Of a stretch of DNA of 64,000 nucleotides, positions 47,830 through 57,617 are shown piece after piece. Made by a program: the position numbers and the translations under genes. A model generated the notes under the pieces. That model saw only the letters and a list, made by a program, of their open reading frames with translations, searched no databases and was not told where the DNA came from. Numbering within the stretch: position 1 is the stretch's first letter; the number at the start of each line of letters is the position of its first letter. This DNA is from an uncultured Planctomycetaceae bacterium (lineage in GTDB: Bacteria; Planctomycetota; Planctomycetia; Planctomycetales; Planctomycetaceae): the NCBI GenBank assembly GCA_943787265.1, contig CALSLT010000004.1, positions 1 to 64,000 on the forward strand, in the 5' to 3' direction.

Positions 47830-48135
47830 ATGTCAGAGAAGTCAAAGCGACCACGTCGTTCATTCAGTGCTGAGTTCAAGCAGGATGCAGTCGATCTTGT
47901 CGTCAGGCAGGGTTACTCGTTCAAGGCGGCAGCGGACGCTGTTGGCGTTGCTGCGAAGAGTCTCAGGGATTGGCACGCGAAGCTGGCTCCAGAGCCCGAA
48001 CCGTGCGGTGACGACGCGTCGACCGCTGCGCTGCAGGATGAGATTAAGCGTCTCAAGAAGCGTCTGCAGCGAGCTGAAATGGAACGTGAAATTCTAAAAA
48101 AAGCCACGGCGTATTTCGCGAGGGAGTCACAATGA
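47830..48135 (+). CDS. IS3-family OrfA (HTH DNA-binding)
   Basis: A 101-aa protein starting MSEKSKRPRRSFSAEFKQDA, the standard IS3 OrfA opening. It carries a helix-turn-helix (GYSFKAAADAVGVAAKSLRDW) and a C-terminal coiled coil/leucine zipper (EIKRLKKRLQRAEMEREILKK) for multimer formation. Intact. Its stop overlaps the orfB ATG (ATGA at 48132). Confidence 0.9.
   Translation: MSEKSKRPRRSFSAEFKQDAVDLVVRQGYSFKAAADAVGVAAKSLRDWHAKLAPEPEPCGDDASTAALQDEIKRLKKRLQRAEMEREILKKATAYFARESQ
48096..48102 (+). promoter_or_regulatory. Slippery A7 run for programmed -1 frameshift
   Basis: Seven A's read as CTA AAA AAA in orfA. A -1 slip leads without a stop into the orfB frame (48102 onward to the ATG at 48132), the usual way IS3 elements make OrfAB. 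Confidence 0.7.
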
Positions 48136-49009
48136 GATACGCATGGATCAAGCAGCATCGTGACTCGTTTGCAGTGACGTCGATGTGTCGAACTCTCAAT
48201 GTCAGCACGAGCGGATACTACAGGTGGCTGAAGGCCGGGCCAGGCTTGAGGGCTCAACGGTCGGCTCGAATTCGTACATCAATCAAGAAGGTGTACGACG
48301 AGTCGCACGGGATTTATGGCAGTTACAAAATCGCTGATCGACTCAAGGAAGATGACTCTCTGGAAACAGTCTGTCGCAACACAGTCGCAGCGGCGATGCG
48401 GGAAATGGGACTGAAAAGCAAAGTCTCAAAGAAATTTTCGCCAACGACAACTGTTTCTGATCCTTCAAATATGGCGGCACCGAACGTTCTGAATCAGTCC
48501 TTCAAAGCAGGTGCTCCGAACAGAAAGTGGGTGTCACGTATCTACCGACCGCAACCGGCTGGGTTTATCTGGCTGTTGTCCTGGACTTGTTCAGTCGCAA
48601 GGTTGTCGGTTGGGCGATTTCCGAAAGTCTCGCCACGCCGTTGGTCAGCTCAGCTCTTCGTAACGCTGTTGAATCGCGGAAGCCTGACACGAAGGGCCTG
48701 CTTCATCACAGCGATCGAGGCTCGCAATACACCAGCGCTGACTACCAGCAAACTCTCAGAACACTCAACATGACCTGCTCGATGAGTCGTACTGGGTGTT
48801 GTTACGATAACGCCGTCATGGAACGTTTCTTCTGGTCACTTAAGCACGAATGGACGAAGTTCGAAACCTTCGAGGACATCACTCAAGCAAGACTCAGCGT
48901 CTTCCAGTACATCGAAACGTTCTACAACTCCAAGAGAATTCATCAGACCCTCGGATACAAAACACCTGACGAATTCGAAGAACAACACCAAGCAAAGCTT
49001 GCCGTCTAA
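48132..49009 (+). pseudogene. IS3-family OrfB transposase with 7-base deletion
   Basis: DDE integrase part of the transposase in two frames. 48132 to about 48530 encodes the N-terminus up to NRKWV; the frame then changes and VTYLPTATGWVYLAVVLDLF continues to 49009. Compared with the family pattern WV-T-D-V-T-Y, seven bases are missing near 48533, which removes the first catalytic Asp and shifts the frame. The other catalytic residues remain: HSDRGSQY (Asp) and NAVMERFFWSLKHE (Glu). The element therefore cannot transpose by itself. Confidence 0.88.
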
Positions 49010-49016
49010 AAACTAA

Positions 49017-49028
49017 TTCAGGTGTCCA
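49017..49028 (-). repeat. IS3-type right terminal repeat core
   Basis: TTCAGGTGTCCA; perfect inverse of the left core at 47787-47798. Confidence 0.8.
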
Positions 49029-49091
49029 TCCCAACTGGGCAATCGCAGTCTCGATAAGCAACGTCAGAAACACATCTGACAAATTTTGCAG

Positions 49092-49268
49092 TTACCAGAA
49101 GGCCGTAATCTGGGCGATGTTTCGTTCGGCACCTGAGTGTTCCTGCTCTGCGCCGTTCCAACCAAACTGTAGGCCAGCACGGCCGCGGAAGAATCGAGTT
49201 TTCGCGAGTTCATAAGTGGCATCCTGCGACTTTCCGACTCGAATGCTTTCGTCGAAGTAGCGGCGAGC
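49092..49268 (-). pseudogene. C-terminal fragment of an outer-membrane barrel-like gene
   Basis: On the minus strand, codons ending at TAA 49092-49094 read ARRYFDESIRVGKSQDATYE, then LAKTRFFRGRAGLQFGW, and end NIAQITAFW. Alternating hydrophobic residues and a final aromatic residue (FW-stop) are the mark of outer-membrane beta-barrels. A TGA lies in frame immediately upstream (about 49269-49271), so only the last 58 codons remain. It begins 64 bases beyond the IS3 end, so the element's arrival may have removed the rest. Confidence 0.45.
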
Positions 49269-50099
49269 CTTTCACAACATCTGTCGGCATCGAGGAACGC
49301 AACTGCTCCGCACAGTTGGCAAGTCGAAAACGTCGATCATTTGCCCTTATCATCACTGGACTTATTCGCTCAACGGATCATTGAAGCATATCCCTAGGTC
49401 GTACGGACATTCAGACCATGTCTGTGATTAGTGCTGCGAGCCAGATGAAGCCACTGTCCGACTGGGACTACATGAAACAGTCATGGTCATCCTGGTGGAG
49501 CTGGAAAGGAAAGACTCCTGCCCAGCAACTCAGACGATTCCGGCGACCCTTTGGCATCATGGTGATTTCATACAGGAAGACGTTTACGCCTGCGAGCAGC
49601 AGTTTAAAGCCATGAGGTCTCCCAAGTTCGCCCATCGGAGCCACTGCAAAAAATATGGAGCATTCAGTCATCGAGTTTCAAAACAATGTGCTCCGCTTTC
49701 TCTCGTGAACTCTGTCGACGACTTATTCTGGACTGAAAAAAGAACGGCATATGCGAGATTGTCCTCGCGTAAGCCGGTTCAAATTTCACTTGAGAATAGA
49801 TGTCAAACGGTCTAAGTCACGTTGCGCTGGTATCCGAGTCAGTGTCTTCGGCCTTGCTGTCCTCGTCTCCGTCGCGGCGTTTTCCTTTGCCGGAACTGCC
49901 TTTTCTGCAAGCCTTCCCTGCCGTTGTGATGCTGCCTTTGTCGAAGCGTTCTGGACGCGGCTATCGTGGATGCATTCGCAAATTCGTGGCATGACGTGAT
50001 GATGGAAGTTGATCACGAACATTCTTCGCTGCAGGCAGATAGAACCCGACCCCACAACAATGTGTCAACGTCAGCATTATTCAACATAAGAGGGATTCT
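49269..50099. other. Region without an intact gene
   Basis: About 830 bases where I recognise no intact gene. The minus-strand stretch 49817-49975 ends with a charged tail typical of a protein C-terminus (GKGKRRDGDEDSKAEDTDSD), but has no start and no domain. The plus-strand frames 49418-49815 contain no motif I know. The right end holds the AGAGGG ribosome site (about 50089-50094) of the MATE gene. Confidence 0.4.
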
Positions 50100-51485
50100 G
50101 TGTACCGAGAAGAATTCGGCAAGCTGTTTAAGCTCCGCGCTGCCATTGTCCCTGGCTCAGGTTGCGCAGAACACGACAGCCCTGGTTGATACGTTGATGG
50201 TTGGCCGGCTGGGGGACGACGCACTGGCCGGAATTGCGATCGGCGCGACGATGTTCCAGTTCACTCATCTTGTACTGGCAGGTGTCATTCATTCCGTTAG
50301 TCCAATCGTGTCGCAAGCTACTGGCGCACGAGAAATCGACAAAAATCGGACGAGCCGTTCGGCAAGGATTTCTGATCGCTGTAGTCGGTGCGATTCCCTG
50401 CTTCCTTGTTTACTGGAATGCCGCACCGATCCTGCGCTGGATGGGGCAGGACGAAACACGTCGTCGAGATGAGCAGTAGTTACCTCAGAGCGATCTCGTT
50501 CGGCATCCTGCCTGCCTTATTGACTTTCCCGTTGCGCGGTCTTCTCGAAGGGATCTCTGAAACTCGGCCGATCCTCGTCATATGTCTGGTTGGCGTTGGG
50601 CTCAATGTTTTTCTCAACGACGTCCTGATGTTTGGAAAATTCGGCTTTCCGGCACTTGGTCTTGTCGGCACCGGTGTCGCGAGTTCGGTCGTGTACTCGT
50701 TGGTGTTCCTGATGCTGGCCGGGTTCGTCTGGAAACGGCACTCTCAACACGATGTCTTTTCCAGATTCCTCTCGCCGGACCTGCCGATGATTAATGAGCT
50801 GCTGCGCGTGGGAGTTCCGATTGCGATGACTATTTTCTTTGAATTCAGCATGTTTGCGATCTGCGCGTTCGCAATGGGGGCGGTCGGAGCAAAACAACTT
50901 GCCGCCACATCAGATTGCGATGCAAACCGCCTCGATGACATTCATGATTGCACTTGGAATCGGCCTGGCAACGTCAGTCCGCGTTGGCATCTTTGCCGGT
51001 AAGCGGGACATGATGAGGGCCAAAGTTGCTGGCCAGATCGGAATGCTGGTTTCGTCGGGAGCAATGTTCCTGATGGCCGTCCTCTTTTGGACGGTCCCCG
51101 AGACGATCATTTCGTTCTACCTCGACACGGCGGTTCCGGAGAACCAGACAGTATTGAAGTACGCTGTGTCTTTTCTGGCAGTCGCCGCCTGGTTTCAGGT
51201 CGCAGATGGCCTGCAAGTTGCCGCTTCGAATAGCTTGCGGGGGCTGAAAGAAACCAAAGCCGCCATGAAATGGACGTTGTTGGCGTACTGGCTGATCGGG
51301 ATTCCGGCTGGCGCGGGGCTCTTGGATTCAAGCTTGAACGCCTGGGAGGTTGGGGACTCAATTGGGGTGGAGTTGGTTTGTGGTATGGATTGACGACCGG
51401 TCTTGCAGCAGCGGCGTTGTTCCTGGCCGTCCGGTTTCACTGGGAATTCCGCAGTCGGTTACATGGTAAAGAACCAGTGCTGTGA
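50100..51485 (+). pseudogene. MATE-family efflux transporter broken by five small indels
   Basis: The GTG at 50100 follows an AGAGGG ribosome site. The protein can be assembled only by changing frame five times: near 50135, 50341-50345, 50456, 50905 and 51319-51322. The joined product is a MATE transporter: LAQVAQNTTALVDTLMVGRL, LPALLTFPLRGLLEGISETR, GVGLNVFLNDVLMFG and LNWGGVGLWYGLTTG. Four changes read as one extra base (extra C, A, C-or-A, C) and the last as a duplicated CT or a lost base. Apart from these there are no stop codons or damaged motifs. Confidence 0.88.
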
Positions 51486-51601
51486 AGCGGTTCGTTGGGA
51501 TCGTCCCGCGCAACGACATAACGAATCGGGGCAGTTGGGCGTCAGCTCAATACCAAACCGATATTCGCTGCTTTGACGGTGGAGTCAGATTCAGCGTGAA
51601 C

Positions 51602-52590
51602 ATGACCAAAGCATCTTCCAATTCGAATCCTTGCTCCCCGTCCGCAACACGGGTACCGGTTGATTCGATTCCGCCTTCGCCGTGGATTGCGGATGCGTCA
51701 TTGATCGGCGTGGCGCTCATCTGGGGCATCAACATTCCCAATTATGAAGAGCGGGCTGGAAGACATTAACGACTGGGTCTTCAATTCCCTGAGACTCACA
51801 TTCTCCGCTGGCGTGTTGGCAGTGTTCGCGTGGCTGCCAATATCGCCGCGGCAATCGACCGTCACCTGAACTCCGATGGCGCAAAGTCATGGCGTTCGGA
51901 ATTATGGTATCCGGCATTTACCAGATGCTGTTTCTGCTGGGAATTTCTCGGACAACGAGGGCGGCAACACGGCATTAATCATCTGCACCATCCCGCTGTG
52001 GACGGCCTTGCTGGCACGCGCATTTATCGGCGAACGATTGAATCTCGCTGCGTACATCGGTTTGTTGATCGGCCTGACGGGCACCGTCGTGAGTCGCATT
52101 ACAGAATGACGACGTCGGCGGTGCGGACACGTCGTTGGTTGGCAACTTATGTGTGCTGGCATCCGCGATCACATGGTCGGCCTGCACAGTCTACAGTCGC
52201 CCGAATGCTGACACAGATTTCGCCAATGCAGCTTTCTGCCTGCGCGGCGGTGACTGCACTGCCCATTCACTGGCTGGCCGCTGGACCGTGGTACGCAGAG
52301 TCGGTGGAAGCTTTGCGAACGCCAACCGTATGGGCCGTCATGGCGTACTCAGGCATACTGTCGTCCGGACTGGCACTACCAATGTGGAATTTCGGAGTGC
52401 GGCCATGCCGGGGCGGCGCATGCCTCGGCCGTGCAGAACCTGATACCGGTGATCGCAATTGTCGCCTGCATGGCAGTGGAGAAATGAAACTCCAACCGGC
52501 CCTCAGATCGCTGGTGGAGCACTGATCCTGTCTGGCTTACTGGGTGATGCGGGCGACTCGAGAGAAAACAGCCAACCCGCCATGTGCACG
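51602..52590 (+). pseudogene. EamA/DMT-family transporter broken by seven small indels
   Basis: Starting at ATG 51602 (ADASLIGVALIWGINIP), the frame changes near 51740, 51838, 51955, 52101, 52204, 52403 and 52485. Joined, the pieces give a ten-helix EamA-type transporter: FGIMVSGIYQMLFLLGISRT, ALIICTIPLWTALLARAFIG, ASAITWSACTVYSR, MAYSGILSSGLALPMWNFG, IAGGALILSGLL. Six of the seven changes are single extra bases. The exact end is unclear because the last frame runs on to 52806; I place it near 52590. Confidence 0.82.
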
Positions 52591-52835
52591 TTAAGCAAAC
52601 GCTGCTCTCGATGGTGGATGACCGTTGGACGGAATCTCTTCACGTCCGCAATCGAGTTTCCGGTGAGCAGACCGGAAATCGTTGACGCTGAAAAAGCAAA
52701 GGAGGAGTCTTCGAGCACCAGGCCACGGCAATGTGCTCGTCGATGCGCAGATCGCCTGCCGCGACTGCCTGAGGGTTGGCAAAGTACGTTTCAACGCTCA
52801 ATGTAGTTCTTGATTCCGCAAAGCCAGAAAGAATC

Positions 52836-52840
52836 GAGGA
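52836..52840 (+). promoter_or_regulatory. Ribosome-binding site GAGGA before ATG 52846
   Basis: GAGGA is five bases before the ATG, good spacing, and supports 52846 as the original start of the sulfatase although the main frame is displaced. Confidence 0.6.
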
Positions 52841-52845
52841 CAAGC

Positions 52846-54592
52846 ATGAGGCCATCCGTCGTGAAACGTAATCGGAAAAACTGCTTTAACGCCAGTTCTT
52901 GCAGCAGTCGCATGCCTATTGGGAATCACAGCAACCGGGCGAGCGGCTGCCGCCGACCGTCCCAACATTGTTTTGATCATGGCGGACGATATGGGCTACT
53001 CCGATATCGGCTGCTATGGGAGCGAGATTCAAACGCCGGTCCTCGACGGTCTGGCGGCCAATGGTTTGCGATTCACGCAGTTTTACAACACGTCTCGCTG
53101 TTGTCCGACTCGAGCGTCGCTGCTGACCGGGTTGTATTCGCATCAGGCGGGAATCGGTCTAATGACGGGCGACCGCGACTACGATGCCTATCGAGGTGAT
53201 CTCAACCGGACATGCGTCACGATTGCTGAAACTCTGCAGCCGGCTGGCTATCGCAATTACATGTCAGGCAAGTGGCACGTGACTCGGCATACAGGCCCGA
53301 AGGCCGACAAGTCGAACTGGCCACTCCAGCGAGGGTTCGATCGTTTCTACGGAACGATTACAGGAGCCGGCAGCTTTTACGACCCGGCAACGCTTTGCCG
53401 CGGCAACACGTATGTCACACCGGAGAACGATCCGGAATACAAACCGGACGAGTTCTACTACACGGACGCGATCAGCGATAACGCCGCTCGCTATGTGGCC
53501 GATCACTTCCGCAACGACACCGACGAGCCCTTCTTTCTTTACGTTGCTTACACCAGCGCCCACTGGCCGATGCATGCTCCGGAGTCGGACATCGCGAAAT
53601 ACAAAGGACTATACGACGAAGGTTACGAGCCTATGCGGAAGGCTCGATACCGCAGCGCGATCGAAAAGGGAGTGCTCAGTGACAAGTGGGCGATGTCACC
53701 GGGAACGGTCGACTGGGAGAAGTTTCCTCACAAGGAGTGGGACATCCGCTGCATGGAAGTTTACGCCGCAATGGTGGACCGCATGGATCAAGGCGTCGGT
53801 CGAATCATCGATCAACTGAAACAGGCCAACGCTCTCGACAACACAATCGTGGTCTACCTTCAGGACAACGGCGGTTGCGCTGAAGGTTACGGGCGGGCTG
53901 ACAACTCAGACAAACGCGACCGCTTCGACTTCAAGCCGTTCGGGCCGGACGATCTGCAGACGAAGATCTGGCCGCCGATGCAGACCCGTGACGGCCGCTG
54001 GGTTCGGACGGGGCCGAAGACAATGCCCGGTGCCGAGGACACGTTCGTTGCTTATGGAATCGGATGGGCCAACGCCTCGAACACTCCCTTCCGCGGCTAC
54101 AAACACGATGGTTACGAAGGCGGCATCAGCACACCGTTCATCGTTCACTGGCCAGCCGGAATCGCCAACAAACACCGAGGCCGCGTCGCCAACGATCCCT
54201 TGCACCTCATCGACCTGATGCCCACGTTCATCGAAGCCGCCGGCGCGAAATACCCGGCGACGCGTGCGGGCCAGAAGATCCAGCCGATGGAGGGCGTCAG
54301 TCTGATTCCGACGTTGTCCGGAAACCCCATCGCGCGAAACACTCCCATCGGCTTCGAACACCACGGCAACCTCGCCCTCCGTGATGGTCGCTGGAAAATC
54401 GTATCCGCTTATCGTCGAGACCAGCCAACGAAGTGGGAACTCTACGACATGCAAATCGACCGCACAGAACTGACCGATCTGTCCAACCAGCATCCCGACC
54501 GACTGAAGACAATGGTCGCCCAATGGCAGGCATGGGCAGACCGAGTCGGCGTCCAGCCCTGGCCGTTCAAAAGCAAACGCAGCAATCAGTGA
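52846..54592 (+). CDS. Secreted arylsulfatase, frameshift inside the signal peptide
   Basis: The main frame (about 52880-54592) encodes a full sulfatase with all motifs: RPNIVLIMADDMGYSDIG, formylglycine site CCPTR (near residues 85-89), SGKWH, TSAHWPMHAP, DNGG. The signal peptide is split: from the ATG at 52846 (with GAGGA before it) MRPSVVKRNRK lies in one frame, then TALTPVLAAVACLLGITATG continues in the next frame. A run of five A's at 52876-52880 has one base too many. An in-frame TTG at 52919 could start a version without most of the leader. Otherwise the gene looks functional. The extra base may be a sequencing error. Confidence 0.85.
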
Positions 54593-54993
54593 TTGACGAC
54601 GGCCGTTTGACATTCGTCAAACGCAAGCGGTGTGATCGTGTCGAACATTGGAAACGTTTAAGTTATCAGTCTCTACCTGGCAGATGCTGTCTGGTCCACA
54701 CCCTCACAGATCACAATATCTTACCCTTCGGCTTCCCTGCTCCGTTCCGCTGAGGACGCTGGTAGGTCGAATTGGCACACAGTCGGCACGCGTCAACGCT
54801 GGCACAGATGCCGAATCACAGCATGAGTCACACATCGATTGCACTGAAAATGTCCTGAATCGGCCAGATGGAACCGGGGGAAGATCTCCACCGTTTCAAG
54901 AATGACCCATCGAAACTACTTCGGTTCGCAGGGCCCTGAGCCGATGATATGGTAGTCTGAGACTCAATTCGTAGTTTGAGTATCGAAATCCCA
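54593..54993. other. Intergenic region before the ImmA/DUF4411 pair
   Basis: About 400 bases; I see no gene and no clear repeat. The base composition becomes more AT rich toward the following pair, which supports a different origin for that pair. Confidence 0.4.
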
Positions 54994-56166
54994 ATGCCCA
55001 CCGTTGCTGTAAAACCTGAACTGATTCGCTGGGCGGTAACGCGTTCTGGTTTGCCGACCGATCAACTTGTACGGAAATTCCCGAAACTCAAGGAATGGCA
55101 GACTGGAGACAAACAACCGACGTTTCGGCAACTGGAGCAGTTTGCTCGAACGACGATGGCACCATTCGGAGCGATGTTCCTTGATGCACCTCCGCAAGAG
55201 TCGCTTCCAGTCCCCGATTTCCGTACGCGAGATAACTCGCCACTTGAAAATTTCAGCCCGAATCTGATTGACACTATTCAAACGATGCAGCAACGACAGG
55301 CTTGGATGCGTGAATGGCTGATCGAAGATGGGGGCGACGAACTAGAATTTGTCGGAAGTGTTGACAAGCAACGCAATGTGAATTCACTCGCCCAGCGAAT
55401 CCGCCAACACCTTGAGCTCGACGCCGACTGGGCTGAACTGCTTTCTAGTTGGGAAGATGCCTTGCAGGCGCTTCGAAAAGCAATCGAGCGTGTCGGGATC
55501 AACGTTTTCAGCAATGGGGTCGTCGGTTTAAACAATCATCGTCCGCTTGACCCAGAAGAGTTTCGAGGATTCGTTCTTTGTGACGCGTTCGCTCCAGTCA
55601 TTTTTCTCAATGACGCTGACACGAAATCGGCCCGCATTTTCACTTTGGTCCACGAACTGGTGCATGTCTGGCTTGGAAAAGATGGAGTTTTCAATTTGGA
55701 GAGATTGTTGCCTGCGAAAGAGGAGACGGAACTCTTCTGCAATCGTGTCGCTGCAGAGTTTCTGATTCCGGGCTACAAGCTGAGAGAGCGCTGGCCAGAA
55801 GTATCTCCATCATCTAAGCCATTTCAAACAATTGCCCGCTGGTTCAAGGTTAGCCCGGTTGTCGCAGCTCGCCGGGCTTTGGATTTGGACCTGATTAGTC
55901 GATCAGAGTTTTTTCAGTTCTATGAAGCTGATCGGGCCGAATGGCTTCAACGAAAGATGGACGTCCGTAAAAAGAAATCACGTGGCAACTTTTATGCAAC
56001 TCAAGGCGCGCGACTTGGGCGTCGATTCTCTTCCGCTGTCGTCCGTGCCGCAAGAGAAGGTCGAATTCTCTACCAGGATGCCTATCGGCTCACCGGTATG
56101 AAAGGGGCAACATTTCAAACGTACGCGGATCTTGTACTGAAGAGGGTAAGAGATGAGCGAGAATAG
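54994..56166 (+). CDS. ImmA/IrrE-type metallopeptidase, probable antitoxin
   Basis: A 390-aa protein. The ATG at 54994 is preferred over an in-frame TTG at 54976 because it gives the family start MPTVAVKPELIRWAVTRSGL. Residues 1-60 form a helix-turn-helix-like antitoxin domain; a zinc-peptidase motif HELVH is at about 220-224 with a later Glu (ETELFCNRVAAEFLIP). This is the ImmA/IrrE (COG2856) peptidase with N-terminal HTH, often the antitoxin gene of a DUF4411 toxin pair. It overlaps the next gene by 14 bases, implying coupled translation. Confidence 0.88.
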   Translation: MPTVAVKPELIRWAVTRSGLPTDQLVRKFPKLKEWQTGDKQPTFRQLEQFARTTMAPFGAMFLDAPPQESLPVPDFRTRDNSPLENFSPNLIDTIQTMQQRQAWMREWLIEDGGDELEFVGSVDKQRNVNSLAQRIRQHLELDADWAELLSSWEDALQALRKAIERVGINVFSNGVVGLNNHRPLDPEEFRGFVLCDAFAPVIFLNDADTKSARIFTLVHELVHVWLGKDGVFNLERLLPAKEETELFCNRVAAEFLIPGYKLRERWPEVSPSSKPFQTIARWFKVSPVVAARRALDLDLISRSEFFQFYEADRAEWLQRKMDVRKKKSRGNFYATQGARLGRRFSSAVVRAAREGRILYQDAYRLTGMKGATFQTYADLVLKRVRDERE

Positions 56167-56689
56167 CTCTTACATCCTCGATGCCAATGTGTTTATAGAG
56201 GCGAAAAATCGCTACTACGCATTCGATATATGCCCCGGATTCTGGAGTTCACTCATCAGTCTGCACTCGGAAAAGCGAGTTTTCAGCATCGACCGGATTC
56301 GAACTGAACTAGCGGAGAAGGATGACGAGCTGAAAGATTGGATCGACAATCAGATTCCTGAGACATTCTTTAAGAAGACTGAAGACCAAGCAGTCGTTGA
56401 AATGTTTCAAAGAATGGTCAATTGGGTATACAGCGAAGACCAATTCACTCCGGCTGCAAAAAATGAATTTGCGTCTGTCGCCGATGGCTGGGTCATGGCC
56501 TTTGCAGCTGTCAACAAATCGCTGGTGGTGACGCACGAAGAGTATGCACCGGATGTGAAGAAGAAAGTCCCAATGCCAAATGTTGGCCTCGAATTTGAGG
56601 TCGAATGCCTGAACACTTTCGACTTGTTGCGGACCCTCGACGAAAAACTGATTCGTTCGACCAAAAGGCGCAGTAGACGGAGCTGTTAG
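56153..56689 (+). CDS. DUF4411 PIN-like protein, probable toxin
   Basis: A 178-aa protein of the DUF4411 family, a PIN-nuclease-like group. Conserved points: YILDANVFIEAKNRYY with the first acidic residue (Asp10), FSIDRIRTELAEKDDELKDW, and the C-terminal SLVVTHEE. PIN toxins cut RNA with three to four acidic residues that bind Mg2+. The gene begins inside the ImmA-type gene, with GAGGG upstream. Together they form a toxin-antitoxin-like pair near a broken integrase and a tRNA, consistent with island maintenance. Toxicity is inferred. Confidence 0.85.
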   Translation: MSENSSYILDANVFIEAKNRYYAFDICPGFWSSLISLHSEKRVFSIDRIRTELAEKDDELKDWIDNQIPETFFKKTEDQAVVEMFQRMVNWVYSEDQFTPAAKNEFASVADGWVMAFAAVNKSLVVTHEEYAPDVKKKVPMPNVGLEFEVECLNTFDLLRTLDEKLIRSTKRRSRRSC

Positions 56690-56884
56690 CATCCAATTGC
56701 GACTGGAGTTACTGTAAAAGTTACTTCTGTAACGGGTCGGCACAGTCCAATAGCACGAAACGTCAGATCACCGAAAAACAGGCAAACGAAACTTAGTGCT
56801 CAGCAACGCAACTTTTTGTCGTGGACTGAACTGGAAACGGCGTTCATGCATCGTGTCGCGATGAAATGGCTGACATATACCTTG

Positions 56885-57532
56885 TCATTTCTTTCGCTTT
56901 TTTGTGGACGGGGCTGTCCACGGATGCCATTCAAATGTTTCGCCTGAGAATCGTGGTCGCAGATTGCGGGCTTTGATTCCCATCGCCTGAGGTGCAAATT
57001 CTTTTCGATGTTGTGAGCGGAAGTCGTTCATCCGGTCGGTCTGGTCTGCAGTCAGTGCTAGGTTGTGATGCTCGTGCGGGTCGTTGGTCAGATCGTATAG
57101 TTGTTCTTCGCCGTGACCCTCGTAGATGTAGCGCCACTTCTGATTGATCTGGCTGAAGTTCTCCGGCGCGACTGTCTGCAACACTACGCGATCTCTGGCA
57201 CTGGAAGGGTCGTTCAGAATCGACGCCAGCGAGAGACTTTCGTTCTTTCCGTTTGCCGGTAATCCGGCAAGTTCGACAAGAGTCGGGTAGGTGTCGAGCA
57301 GGCTGACCGTCGTGTCGACCACGGCCCCTTTGGCAACTCCCGGTCCCACCCAGATGAAGGGCACGTTTGACGTGCGTTCCCACAGCGTGTGCTTCGCTCA
57401 GGCAAACTTCTCGCCAAGGTGATAACCGTTGTCGCTCCACAGAACGACAATCGTGTTCTTGGCGTACGGGCTCTTCTCCAATGCGTCAAGGATTCGACCG
57501 ACCATCGCGTCGGCAGCGGTTGCCGCCCACAT
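56885..57532 (-). pseudogene. C-terminal part of an iduronate-sulfatase-like gene with a nonsense codon
   Basis: About 215 codons from 57532 to 56885 that match the C-terminal 45% of an S1-type sulfatase: [34 protein letters not shown], then TGA (about 57399-57401), then AKHTLWERTSNVPFIWVGPG, and YEGHGEEQLYDLTNDPHEHH. The family has a Trp in the position of the TGA (GEKLHWAK/RK), so the mutation is TGG to TGA. The N-terminal half with the formylglycine site is missing upstream of 57532. Both lesions make it non-functional. Confidence 0.88.
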
Positions 57533-57617
57533 TCTATCTCTCTAAAAGATTCCACAAACAGACACCTGCAACTACTCGATGAGTGATTCAGTCGACCCAC
57601 CTCTGTCAGGAATCAAA

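Larger units (their letters stand above)
47787..49028 (+). mobile_element. IS3-family element, inactivated
   Basis: About 1.24 kb bounded by matching 12-base ends, TGGACACCTGAA (47787-47798) and its inverse (49017-49028). The ends may extend a few bases further, but the outer bases do not match well, and I do not claim a target duplication. It holds orfA, an A7 slippery run, and an orfB with a 7-base deletion. Confidence 0.88.

Noticed and set aside
50341..50345. Programmed frameshifting at the A run of the MATE gene
   Set aside because: Five separate shifts, mostly +1 and at different sequence contexts, cannot be explained by programmed slippage; error or decay is simpler.
52503..52855. Minus-strand frames between the EamA remnant and the sulfatase
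   Set aside because: Several short frames in different phases with no recognisable content; they may reflect the same insertion-type errors but cannot be assigned.
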